DNA from: Polydactylus sextarius
Lineage: Eukaryota; Chordata; Actinopteri; Polynemidae
DNA length: 64,000 nt
Assembly (NCBI GenBank): GCA_016801845.1
Contig: CM028912.1
Coordinates: 4,131,001 to 4,195,000 of the forward strand
Direction of reading: 5' to 3'
Below, piece after piece: positions 27,295 through 37,665 of the stretch. The notes beneath the pieces were generated by a model. The model searched no databases, had not been told where the DNA came from, and saw only the letters and a program-made list of their open reading frames with translations. Position 1 is the first letter of the stretch. Every line of letters starts with the position of its first letter. Made by a program: the position numbers and the translations under genes.

Positions 27295-28276
27295 ATGTTC
27301 AGGCAAGCAGCTGAGAAACGAGGTCGACTTCACCCAGATCCAGGAGGAGAACGGTAAGAGATGTGTAGTTTAGCGTTGTTAGCTTCGAGTTAGCTTAGCT
27401 TAGCATTAGCGCTAATGTAGCTAGTTGCGGTCAGGTGTGTTGACTCGGCTCCTGTCTGCTGGTTTACGATGATGATTTTTCTTTATCATTTAAACTTCGG
27501 TATTTAAGTGTAACACAATTTATTTTAATGTTTGAGTAGTTTGTGGCAGTTTAGTGGGACACGTGTTTATCTTGCTAGCGGTTGTCGGCAGACATCAAAG
27601 TGACTCAGAATGAATTCCATTCAGACATTTTGTTTCTTATTTTAACGCAGTTTTGGCGGCAGAGCACGAGCTGCACCCAGTCATTTTGTTTTAACAGCAT
27701 TGCTTTTGCCACCAACTTATGGCGAGTAGTATATGTATACAAAATTAATGTCTATTTGTTTATATGTGTATAGAATTGATGTCTATTTGTTTATATGTGT
27801 ATAGAATTAATGTCGACATATTCTCAGCTCTTTGAAGATGGAAAAAATACATTTTATTACCTTAAAATGAATAAAATATTTGGATGTACAGGCCAGGACT
27901 GTTGGTTTTGGGGCCTAGTGTTTATTTAAATGTATTTTACTCCATTTAAATGGTTCAAAATATTTCTTTTTTTATTCAAACAGGAAAATTTACATAATGG
28001 ACCCTCCGTCGACCGCAGTCTTCAAGGAGCAGCCCTCTAAAGCTCAGATAAAGGTCAGTTTTAGGTTTAAATTTCACTGCTATGTGAAGTTTTGGTCATA
28101 TTATTTGTGTTAACAGTAGATAATGTGGTGTTCAGAGTTTTTAAACAAGGGTTAAGTCTTGTGTTTTTAAAGTTTACAGGAAGTCAAAGTTAAAGCTCAA
28201 CGTGAGACTAATTTGAACTTTTTTTTTTTTTTTTTTGCAGGTAGACCATCCCTCTTCTAGACCCTCGCAACAGTAA
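27295..28276 (+). CDS. candidate small open frame across three exons, function unknown
   Basis: Starting at ATG 27,295 the frame stays open through exon 1 (to 27,353), exon 2 (27,984-28,053) and exon 3 (28,241-28,272), with phases that fit at both junctions. It gives about 54 residues: MFRQAAEKRGRLHPDPGG at the N-terminus, then a segment containing MDPPSTAVFKEQPSKAQIK. If exon 3 is not spliced, a stop lies at 28,274-28,276. It is basic and Pro/Ser-rich, with no signal peptide, membrane segment or domain that I recognise. A frame this short could stay open by chance. A similar unassigned open stretch (DVSLTPVKLKLDLTWSSDES and following residues) lies in the exon at 33,419-33,581 and could belong to the same protein if the middle exons join in ways I have not resolved. 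Confidence 0.25.
27743..27814. repeat. 31-bp tandem duplication (2.3 copies)
   Basis: The unit AATTAATGTCTATTTGTTTA plus 11 further bases is repeated directly at 27,774 with one A-to-G change, and a third partial copy follows. It lies in the first intron of the predicted transcript. Confidence 0.9.
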
Positions 28277-28320
28277 GAGTGATTGAATATATTTTCTGTC
28301 CTGTCTCTATCCTTCCAACA

Positions 28321-29920
28321 TGGCCGCGGTGCCACGTCTGTGAGCTTTCCATCTTGTGCAGTGTGTTTGTGTTTATTTGTGCTTGGCCACTGTGCCAGAC
28401 GTTATCACGCCACCACTTCGCCACCTCATCAAACACAGACACACATCTGATTCTTTCACTCTGCCTCTGTATGATTGATTGTTTTGAGCTGCTCAGTGTG
28501 GAGCTGTAGACGAGAACACAGAGCTCACTAGACCAGGGATCAGGATGTAGATGTTTTTGTCTCTAATAATTTCTACTTTAACTTTTTAAATGGTCTCATA
28601 ACCTTGGCTGATGTCGTAGCTTTATCTCTGGATTGTAATGTATTTATCTTTTGAGTCAGTTTTGGAGTCTTGATTTTAGTTTTGGATATTTTGACTTTTG
28701 TCTTTGGTTAATAGTTTTAGCTTTGGCTATTCTTTTTGCTTTGATAGTTTTAGAGTCTTGACTTTATCTGTTGATAATTTGGTTCTGTGTCTTGTTTTTG
28801 TCTTCAAGTAAAAATGAATCCAGGGCTCTGTGTAGAGGTTGTGTTCAGCATGTGTGTGTTGGAAGCTTGTTGTTGTTTTGTTGGTGCTGAGATGTTTCAG
28901 CTTACTTTGTAGTAAAGTTAAAGGTGTTTATGCCTGTAAACTTGGTTTATTTTGGCCACGGTAAATTCAGTGATGAGGTTTTAGTCTTGGCTGCAGTGTT
29001 GTGTTTATTCCTGTGCACTAACTTTTCCCTCGTAGGTTTTGTCAACTTCAGGTAGGACCCATTTCAACTTCTTTCTCAGTCAAATCAGATTAGCTGAAGT
29101 TTTTAACTGTAGACCAGGGTAGGGACATGTAGTTTAGAGCATTTTTCTCAACCGCTGCATCATGTTCCTGTGGATTTGAGAAGGATCTGCTGCTGGGTGG
29201 AGTCCACAAGTAAGTGAGTTTTCTTACCTTGGGGTGGGTGTGGGCCGTGTCGGTCTGGCCGCCGTGCCATAACCTTTTACCTTTCAGCTACTCCACCCAG
29301 CACGAAGTTCAACCAACCGATGGATTAAACAAGTAAGCTTTCGCTCGGCTACCTTTGCCGACTTTTCTTTCCAACATGGCCGCCGCGTCATGCATTCGCT
29401 CGGCTCCCTTGCCGAATTCTCCTGTTTTCTTGGCCACCGTGCCACTGTTCATTCCCTCAGATGTTAGGGAACGTTAGTGGGTGATGTGGGTTGGTTTAAA
29501 TAGTGAAGTGCAGGACGGGGTGGAACTGAATGTGTGTGTGTCTCAACTGTCCTTTTTCCTGGCTGCTCTGTCAACATGGCCACCGTGTCATGACTGTCCA
29601 CTTCCATTTCATCCAACACAACATCACATCACTGCACCCACACGACCTACGTCACATCCAGATTCAAAATACAATAATTGTCCGTGACACTTATTGTATT
29701 TTGTGGCCGCCGTGTCACAACTTAACCATCATTTTCTCCCTTTAGCATTTCGCTCTAAATCAGTGATGTATCCTGTTCACTGTGGCTCCAGCGTTTTACC
29801 TGGAATCAGCTGGATTTCCTGAAGAAGCCATAATAAAGTAAGTCCTCGCTCAGCCGCTGCGCCGTAACATCTCCGCCCTGGTCGCCGAACCAGTTCTGTC
29901 CTCTGTGGGCCGCCGTGCCG
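28321..29920 (+). repeat. cluster of ten short hairpins, consensus TGGC-N6-GYCA
   Basis: Copies lie at 28,321-28,334; 28,384-28,397; 29,256-29,269; 29,377-29,390; 29,431-29,444; 29,560-29,573; 29,577-29,590; 29,704-29,717; 29,878-29,893 and 29,907-29,920. A typical copy is TGGCCGCCGTGCCA: a 4-bp stem with a six-base loop, usually CRCCGT. Three copies extend: CATGGC/GTCATG (29,375 and 29,575) and TTGTGGC/GTCACAA (29,701). One copy changes the closing pair on both sides (CTGGT/ACCAG at 29,878). A second hairpin type, TCGGC-loop-GCCGA, occurs at 29,345-29,361 and 29,400-29,415, alternating with the first as a 55-base tandem duplication. Most copies sit in short introns of the predicted transcript, near splice sites. 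I do not recognise the family. Confidence 0.6.
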
Positions 29921-29974
29921 TCTTGAGCTTTCATTCTTTTCTTGATTCCTTCTCTGATTATGATTTAAATCTGC

Positions 29975-30255
29975 CTCGTCTTGTGTCCGTCTGTCCCGTT
30001 GTGTCTGTGCGTGTGATGTTTGTCCAGTGTTTATCTGTGTGTCTCCATAGGTCGGTATGGTCCGTGTCTTCGTCTGTCCTGTTGTCTTTGTGTGTCCATG
30101 TGCATGATGTTTGTCTTTGACTTGTCTGTCCAAAGTTATGTTTGTTTGTCTTTGTCCCGTCTGTTCCTTATATGTAATGTCTGTCACATCTGTTGTGCGC
30201 TCCCTCTGTCAAGTGTGTCTGTGCGTCTCCCCGTCCCTGTTGTGCGCTCTGACTG
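29975..30255 (+). repeat. degenerate TGTCTGTC-rich tract
   Basis: About 280 bases in which TGTC, TGTG and TTGTC units recur irregularly. No period is exact. It lies directly after the hairpin cluster inside the predicted transcript. The open frames on both strands here come from composition. Confidence 0.6.
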
Positions 30256-31829
30256 ACTGGACAAAGACAATTGATTTCTGATTGGCTGTTTTGTCTTGAC
30301 TAATTCTCACCCTAAATTCAGACCAACTCTGGACCTCCCAGGACAACATTCGACCATGATAATTTCATATAATATAATTTCTCACTGACTCACCTCCTCA
30401 GTGAAATGGAGCAGTCTCTGACTGAGGAGCTTTAAATTCTAAATTATAGTAGAAAGTGAGATTGTTGATTATTACTACAAAGGTAAATTATGTTTCCTTT
30501 CAGATTTCCTCTTCAATCTTTGACTTCTGTTTCATCTATATCTCACAACTTTCTGTCCAGTCAACTTATAGTAACATTTTGGTGCAACAACACTGAGGTG
30601 ATGTTGGTGACATGGAAACTATCACTTTAAATTCTTTGGTTTTCAGTGTGTCACGTTCATGATCACAACATTAAAATATATTCTTTTTTCTCCTTAAAAG
30701 CTTTGTTTGTCTCATTCTTGCTACGTCTTTATCTCTTATCTTCATCTTTTTTTGTCTCGAGAACATTTGTGTCACTGGTTTGTCTTTCAGTTTCCACTTT
30801 TGTCACACTCCTTATTCCTCCTCCAGTCTTTTTTTATTTTAGGAAAGAAGAGCCACTGCAGATTGGTAAGAAGGTTCTTCAGGCTGTAGTTTTAGATGAT
30901 TTAACTTTAAGATGAAGCGAGGGAAAGGTAGTAAGTGTTCAGGTAAATTTGAGTTGTGAGATTTAATCTAAACTTCAATTCATTTAAATAAGATTCCTCA
31001 CTTAATGTTTGACATTTGACAGATTATAGCTAATGTGTATGTGTAGTTTAAATGTACAACATCGTCCTGTAGTGTAATTGTGCTGCTGTCACTCATCACC
31101 ATCTAAATTCAACAATGTACTTGTGTTGACTTTTTTAAGTCTTATCTGTCAGGTTTTATTCCAACTGGAGTTTCAAATGTAAAGTTGTAGAATTTGAGCA
31201 GGTCAGGTCTAGTTTTTTTTTTTACGTTAACATTTTTCTTGCGCGACTTATCGGGAGGCCTCCCAGCAGGGGATTAATTCACCCCTGTGAAGCGTAAACT
31301 TCTGTCTTATTGACAGTTCGCTGCGACTTCGTTACGTGATAGGAAACATTTGTTCTTTAGGAGGAAGTGAACCTGACAGAGGTGATTTACATGGTGGTGA
31401 CGTTACAGGACACTCAACTTGTATTTACATCATTTTAATTTGTTGGTAGTGAGTGACAACAGCGACGACTACAAAACAGGTTCTTGATTAAAAACCACAT
31501 AATTTACTGTTATTGACGGACGTTAAATCTAAACCTTTAACCTTTTTAGAGCAGTTAGTTTATTTACACGATTATAGTTTCTGTAGTCTGTTGGTCTTCA
31601 GCTAAATTTGTGAAATGTGAACAGTAACAGTCAGTTGAGACATTGATGATCACTTTATTTCACCATTTGTCAGCAGTTATTTTGATGTAGAAGCTCCAAG
31701 ATGAAAGTTGTTTATGGCAGTAGAAGAACCGTCTCTCTAAGCGTGATGTGGTGAGTTTATCTGATTTTAATTTTTTCATCAAGATCTCGACAGTTTTTAT
31801 TGACCGTCTGTACTTTAAGTTCTATAATA

Positions 31830-33145
31830 GGATAGTTTCAGAAACTTCTCCCCCATATCTTTCTGATGTCTGCTCTCATGTCTGTTGTCAATATTCAACT
31901 TTCAGGAATCAACATTCAGCAGTTGTTGCCCACTTGATGCCCCGACTGGTCAGTTTGCAGAATCAGCACAATTTTTAATCCAATAATCTTGTGGATTTCA
32001 CAAGAAACGTCTTTGACCTGATCGTCCAGACGGTTGTTTCTCTGCTTCAGATTCTGTTTCTTCCTCTGAAGTTTTTCTTTGCATTAATCCTCAGTTGTTT
32101 GTTGATGAAACGGTCTCACGTCACCGTCACCAGGTCTCATCTTCCTCCTGATGTGTCCGGTCAACATTCATTGCTGCTGCTGTTTCATCTGTTCAGTGAG
32201 TCGTTCTCTTCATTCACTGGTTGTTTTTACATGTTTGTGAAGATGTGACAGTAGAGGCTTGACAAAGTAAACAGCTTGAAATGTGTTAAACTATATAACA
32301 CGATAACCTCACAGTGTTAATGACTGTATGAGGTTGTGGAAGAAGCTCCTCAGTCTTTATGTGGAGCAGCTAATTGTCAGTGACAATCAGGATTCATTGA
32401 GTCAGTTCTTGACACTATAGAGAACAAGGTAAACTGAGTCGACTCCAACATAAGAAGGAAAGGCTTTTCTCCTTCCCCTTCTTCTCTGTGTGTGATGAAG
32501 TCTGAGCTTGAAGGAAACTGATTGTTTACAACATTTAAAGTTTCACATGTAGGACTCAGTCGTCTGCCTGGTGATGCAGTTTCCAAAACTAGACTTGGAT
32601 CCATCTGGTTTTGTGAATCTGCTGACTATGGTGAGACGTCCTACAACAGCAGCAGCCGATTTAAACAATTGGGACAATGCACAAGATGTTTATATAATAA
32701 CATTTGTAGCATTTTAAACTGTTTGTTTTGTCAGTGGTCGACTGTCACATCTCACCAAATGTGTAGAAATAATCGTGTTGAACGAGGAAACGACTTCCTT
32801 CACAGATGTGACGGCAGCAGCAGTGAACGTTGATCGGTCTCATCAGGAGAAAGTGAGACCTGGTGACGGTGGCGGGAGGTCGTTTCATGAACAAACGACT
32901 GAAGGTCGATTCAGAGATTGACTTGAGGTGAAGCTGCAGAATCAAGAGAGGATGAACTGTGTTTAGATGACAGGCTGAGAGGATCAAACAGTCTCAATTC
33001 AATGTTTTGGTTCTGATTGAACAACAAACTGTTTTCAGTGGTGGTGTGAAGTCGACGTCTGCTGCTGGTCGTTGATTTCAGAGAGTTGGACTCTGGGTAA
33101 CAGACACGTTAGCAGGGAGGGAGGAGTTTCAGTGATGTTTCACAC
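31830..33145. repeat. 1.3-kb imperfect fold-back (large inverted repeat)
   Basis: The left arm (about 31,830-32,350) and right arm (about 32,640-33,145) are reverse complements with roughly 25-30% divergence by eye. Aligned blocks include a TGATGAAACG-type block at about 32,104 against CGTTTCATGAAC at about 32,881, ACCGTCACCAGGTCTCA at about 32,122 against TGAGACCTGGTGACGGT at about 32,856, and GAATCAACATTCAGCAG at about 31,905 against CTGCTGGTCGTTGATTTC at about 33,063. The centre is near 32,490. No transposase is encoded; the two look-alike frames in the arms (31,991-32,248 on + and 32,745-32,987 on -) are translations of the repeat itself. It is either a fold-back transposon or an old inverted duplication, in an intron of the upstream transcript. 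Confidence 0.75.
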
Positions 33146-34110
33146 TAAGACTTGAAACACAAAAAACTTTAATCCAGTTTAAATCTTATACAAATTCCAG
33201 ATAAAACTGACACATCACAACTAGAAACAAGATGGTTATATCTCATGTTGGTTTGTAAGTGTAGGAGACAGAGTCAGGGTGAGAGTGAGGGAGATGAGTG
33301 TTGAGGGTCCAGGCTGCAGACGAGCGTTCGACCAGGTGAGATACTGTTGCGCCCCTGAAAAATTTTTAGTAACTGTTGAGAAAGAGACGGCATCTCATTG
33401 TAGCTTTTATTATTTCAGGAAACGGAAGCTATGACGAGCTGATGGAGGCCAAGACGTTTCATTGACGCCAGTAAAGTTGAAGTTGGATTTGACCTGGAGC
33501 AGCGACGAATCAGACGCTGAGGGGGTGGAAGACCAAGCTGCACCGAGATGATGATTCCTCACTGCAGCGAGACGTCGTCTGGTACATTCTTTCACATTAA
33601 CAAATTTCATTTAATCTTTAATACATGTTAATTTCTTTATTTTTTTCCCCCAAATATCAACTTAAAGAACGAGGTCCACATCATGTCCAGACCTGTACTC
33701 TTATTAATTTCTCTCTCTCCCTCCAGATGTGACTGAGGACATCACCTCATCCTCTTCGCTGGATCCAGCTCTTTGAGCTGATTTAATAATATTGTCTGTT
33801 AATGTTTTGTGGTGGGAGGTTGTCTGAGTTTAGTCTGGGGTACCCTGTACATTCTGCACACACGTAGCTGCTCTCTGTCTACTTCACTAGGTTATGGGGT
33901 TGATGCCACCGTTGTATGTTTTACTGAAGTTTTTATTTGTTTGTTTTAGAGAAGATAGTCAGGACTTTTGTTTCATTTTCTTTGTTTTTTTTTTTTTTTT
34001 GGTCAGACAGATGAGTTAGGCCTTGTTTTGTTTTATTTATTTCATTTGTTTGGCATCAACTCCCACAGTCAACCTCCTCCACACTATGTTTGTTTGAGAC
34101 ATCAAAGGTA

Positions 34111-34116
34111 AATAAA
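34111..34116 (+). terminator. poly(A) signal AATAAA
   Basis: It ends the last predicted exon of the upstream transcript, and a T-rich stretch follows. Confidence 0.4.
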
Positions 34117-34135
34117 TGTAAAACCTTTGATTCAC

Positions 34136-35450
34136 TCACATTGACTCTGTGTCTGGTGATTTGTGATTTCATGTTTTACCAATGGCAGTAACACACACAC
34201 ACATGCACATGTAGTTTAGACTCCACATTACATCAGGAACGTTTCATTAGGATATTTTATGAGGTTGCATGAGGTTAGTGTGCATTCTGTATCACCTTCA
34301 AGTGCGTATTTCTTTACACATAATTTACCTGCAGATCCTACTAAACTGGTCTTGTGTTTCCCTCTGGTGGAGAGAGTGAAAATGGCTTCACTAAAATAAA
34401 TCGTTCTCAGTGCACATTGCGCCTTGTTGTACTGTCAAAACTATATGTAGTACCTACCAGCAAATTACATTTATTACAATAAACTGCAGCACCTAAGTGT
34501 AAATTCAAGATGCATGTATGTTCCTTGCACTTTTTACTTCACAATATTTATCTTACAGCTACAGCTAAGTTAATAGTTTCAGATTCTTATTTTACTTTAA
34601 AAAAAAAATATTATCAATTTATCAAATACTATTGAATGTTTAAGATTTAACCAGTGGCTTCCTGTCTTTTTAGCATCAGGTAAATAGGGGAAAACAGATT
34701 TGCATCGCAGCTCTGCCATAAATAATCACACAACCCCTCAGGTTTATTACATGACCCCTGCAGCAGTAGCTAAATACAGATAAACTAGCAAAGCACAGGT
34801 AATTTTACTCTAGCACTTCTAATGTAGGCGACTAAACTAACTGAGCACTTTTTTTTTCCCACCACTTCCCCAGTCATGTGTGGCATATGCAGGGATAATA
34901 AAAAGGTCTCATAAAGAGCACTGAGCCTTATTTAATGATGGTACAATCACGAACCTGCCTTGTGTCAACTGGTGCTGGTGGTGTAATGGTGTAGAAAATG
35001 GTATTTTGAGCCCATTAATTCCAATAAATCTTGTTTTGCCTGCTACAGTCTATCTGGGTTTGTGTTTCTGACCACGTTTTCCCCTTTTTACGACTGTTTA
35101 CCATATTCTCATGGTCAAACTCAAACTCTGGTTTCATGAACATCACAGGATTATTTCCAACTTCTTGTAAAAACGTAGTTATATTATATATTCATAGTGT
35201 TTTTCTTTGGTGGGTTAAAAAAAAAAGTCAGTTTCCAATTTAACTCAAGGCAAAGTTATCTTCATAATCACATTCAACTAGAAATAAAATGAAATAAAAA
35301 TCTGCTTTATATGATTTGGGGGGGATTTCTAAGTTATAGTTAATAATGAGCCACTGGAACAGTTTTTATTACATCGGGTTTTAGCTGAGAGATTATTGTT
35401 GTTCTTGTTATGTAATTATTAAACAGCTCATAAACTGCGTATTGTAAAAC
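34136..35450. other. intergenic DNA between the upstream transcript and creb1
   Basis: AT-rich unique sequence. I see no gene or clear repeat in it beyond short homopolymers. Confidence 0.5.
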
Positions 35451-35459
35451 TTTGTCATT

Positions 35460-35720
35460 TTGCCAAATCGCTCAACGAGGCAGGGGAGACGTCGTTAAAA
35501 ATCGTTTCTACTCGTAATTTTCCGTCCGTCTCCGTTCGCGCTTCGGTTATTTCCGGTCGCCGTCGCTCTCGTCTGCTTTCTCGTCCTTCTCCAATCTCCG
35601 TGTTGTTGTTCCCGGTGACGCGGCGGAGGTGTAGCCTGACGCGGGCTCTTACGTGTCGGCCTGAATAAAAGTGGAGCTCCGGAGGCCCAGGGAGTGACGA
35701 AGGGGAGTCTGTATCGGTAA
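35460..35720 (+). promoter_or_regulatory. creb1: creb1 promoter / non-coding exon 1, CpG-rich
   Basis: This is a sharp CpG-dense island in AT-rich DNA. A CCAAT box lies at 35,591-35,595. Three half-CREs (TGACG) fall within about 85 bases, at 35,616-35,620, 35,637-35,641 and 35,695-35,699. A good donor (ATCG|GTAAGG) at 35,717 would end a non-coding first exon, spliced to the first coding exon at about 38,552. Mammalian CREB1 promoters carry CREs that allow autoregulation, and the half-sites here fit the same logic, although no full palindrome is present. The exact start site is inferred. Confidence 0.6.
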
Positions 35721-37665
35721 GGACGGAGCGGTGTCCGGGGCTCAGAGAGACGGGACGCGGCCGTAGAAAGTGTCGGTCTGGTCGGGTTCGGCCCGAAGGA
35801 AACAAAGAGATCATGGCGCCGCGGTGCGTTTGTAGCAGGATGGAGGGAGGGGAGGCTGCGGCTGTTTTTTGGGGGGAAAAACAAGAGCTGATCTTCGGCT
35901 TTTGTCACAGTTTGTGTATTAACACATTAGAAACCGTGACGGGACTTTTAACTGTGTTAAAACAAACTCAGCTGTCACATAAAAACAACAGCGGAGGGAG
36001 ATTTATCCGCAAAGATTTGCGCTGTTTTTCCATCGTAACGGCGCATTGAAACCCACCAGGCGCGACATTTTTATTTATTTCTGCTACTTTTCTTCCACTT
36101 GATTTAACGTTTATTTTAATCTCTTATTAATTATTTACAAACCTATATCTGCTCACATCATCACCACCTGGTTAAAAATAATCTCGTTTTTATTTTCCAT
36201 TCATTTAGTCTCAATAGAAATCGGCCATTACAGGCCGAGTCCATAAAAAAACATGAACCCAGGCCTGGAGATTTAACACACGCGTCTTCTATTTGTGTTC
36301 AGAACCGGTTTTATTATTATAATTATTAATATTATTATAATAATTTAGTTGCGCTTCTCTCCAGGGATGTGACCGGTTTGCTTTGAGGGGGCGTTGCCCC
36401 GGCCATGTGTCTGCTGTCACACACACACGGACACACACATAGACACAGAGAGAGAAACACACACACACACACACACCATCCAAGTGATTTTTGAAAAGCA
36501 GAGGGAGAAATGTGTAAAGCCAATCATGCAGCGCAGGGAAGCTACGCACAGTGTGAGATCACTGAGCTGAATGAATCAACACAAACTGTCCGGACTCAAG
36601 TCACACAGGGTCAGAGTCGTTAGAATAAAAATAAAAACCTTCTCCTTAACTATTACCAATACATTTATATTAAAAAAAAAAACACTTTAAGAATAAATTA
36701 TAATTATGTATTGATATGAAAAACCTCATCAAACATCATACTGGTCTAAAACAGATTTATTTCCATTTTATTTATTTAATATTAAACATAAATCTTTATT
36801 CCTTTATTTGTCCCACCGAGGGGAAGTTACACTATAACAGCAGCTTTGAGGAAAGAATTAACCTAAATAAATAATAATTAGAGGAAATATTATATTTTTA
36901 AGAGACATTCAGTGCATGTGATTACTAGGATCAGAGCTGATTATCATGATTATAGACTGTATGTTCTTGTACAATAACATAAGCTAAGCTAATGTGAACC
37001 TGTTATAATTATAAGAAGAAGTATTATGAGTGTTATGACTTATTAAAATGAAATCGCCTCACGTCTTATTGTAACTTTTTGTTTTTGTGATGAAGGAGAC
37101 TCACAGTTTGTCAACTTTGGTTTAAAGCAAAACTCAGATTTCCATGTTTGTTTGCATGATGGTGTTTTTTGTTTTTCTGGTGCACATAAAATTGAAAAGC
37201 TTGATGGTGACTGGTGTTATAGATGGTTTCTGTGTTATCTTGTAATTGTTGCCTGAAGTTATCAGTTGTTGTTTTGTAGCAGTGACAGAAGTTTGTTAAC
37301 ATCACAACACTGATGTTACTAATGTTAAGTTCAGTGATATGAGGCGAAGTGGCTTCATTTTTTTGTTTCTTTGGTGATATTTTTGTAAAACACGGTGGAT
37401 TATAATCACTGACTTTTATCTGAGATGTTTCAGAAGTTGTCGTTCACATGTGATTCACATCTCCAGTGACATTTGATGATTTATTAGCCTTAATAACAAA
37501 CACAACAGACAGAACATCACTTATGTGGCAGCAAAGGACAACTTTCCTTTTTCAGAAAACCAGAACTACCAAAATCAATAAATATTTTATCTCTAAATGG
37601 TGTAAAATGTAAATGTTGTATGGACATCAGGGGGACTCCCAACGTCATTAGATCACAGGAACATA

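Larger units (their letters stand above)
27205..34135 (+). ncRNA. uncharacterised spliced transcript upstream of creb1
   Basis: This is a predicted transcription unit with no recognised homologue. The promoter-like cluster at 27.17 kb is followed by a chain of short segments with good splice signals: exon to 27,353 (donor GTAAGA); 27,984-28,053; 28,241-28,272; possibly 29,036-29,051; an exon ending at 29,209; 29,288-29,332; one starting at 29,461; 29,746-29,837; possibly 30,843-30,865; 33,419-33,581; and a last exon from 33,727. AATAAA at 34,111-34,116 would end it. Donors are repeatedly of the form AA|GTAAG. Stops occur in all frames in most later exons, so beyond the 5' part it looks non-coding, or coding with exons I have joined wrongly. 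It contains the hairpin cluster and the fold-back described separately. It could be a lncRNA, an intronic-RNA host gene, or a fast-evolving small protein gene. RNA-seq would settle this. Confidence 0.4.

Noticed and set aside
28321..29920. Intronic C/D or H/ACA snoRNAs, or a YY1-site array, as the explanation of the hairpin cluster
   Set aside because: No paired C and D boxes or hinge-plus-ACA layout was found. The YY1-like core is present in only three copies while the stem is kept in nearly all, so these do not explain the pattern.
29777..30187. 136-residue minus-strand frame
   Set aside because: Thr/Gln/Lys/Asp-rich translation of the TGTCTGTC-type tract; no domain and no supporting splice context.
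31991..32987. Two similar frames on opposite strands (85 and 80 residues) as a duplicated gene pair
   Set aside because: They match because they lie in the two arms of one fold-back; other parts of the arms match equally well outside the frames, and substitutions do not favour codon third positions.
35455..35908. Minus-strand frames of 119 and 137 residues at the creb1 promoter
   Set aside because: Arg/Pro/Ser-rich translations of a CpG island with no recognisable domain; antisense to non-coding exon 1.
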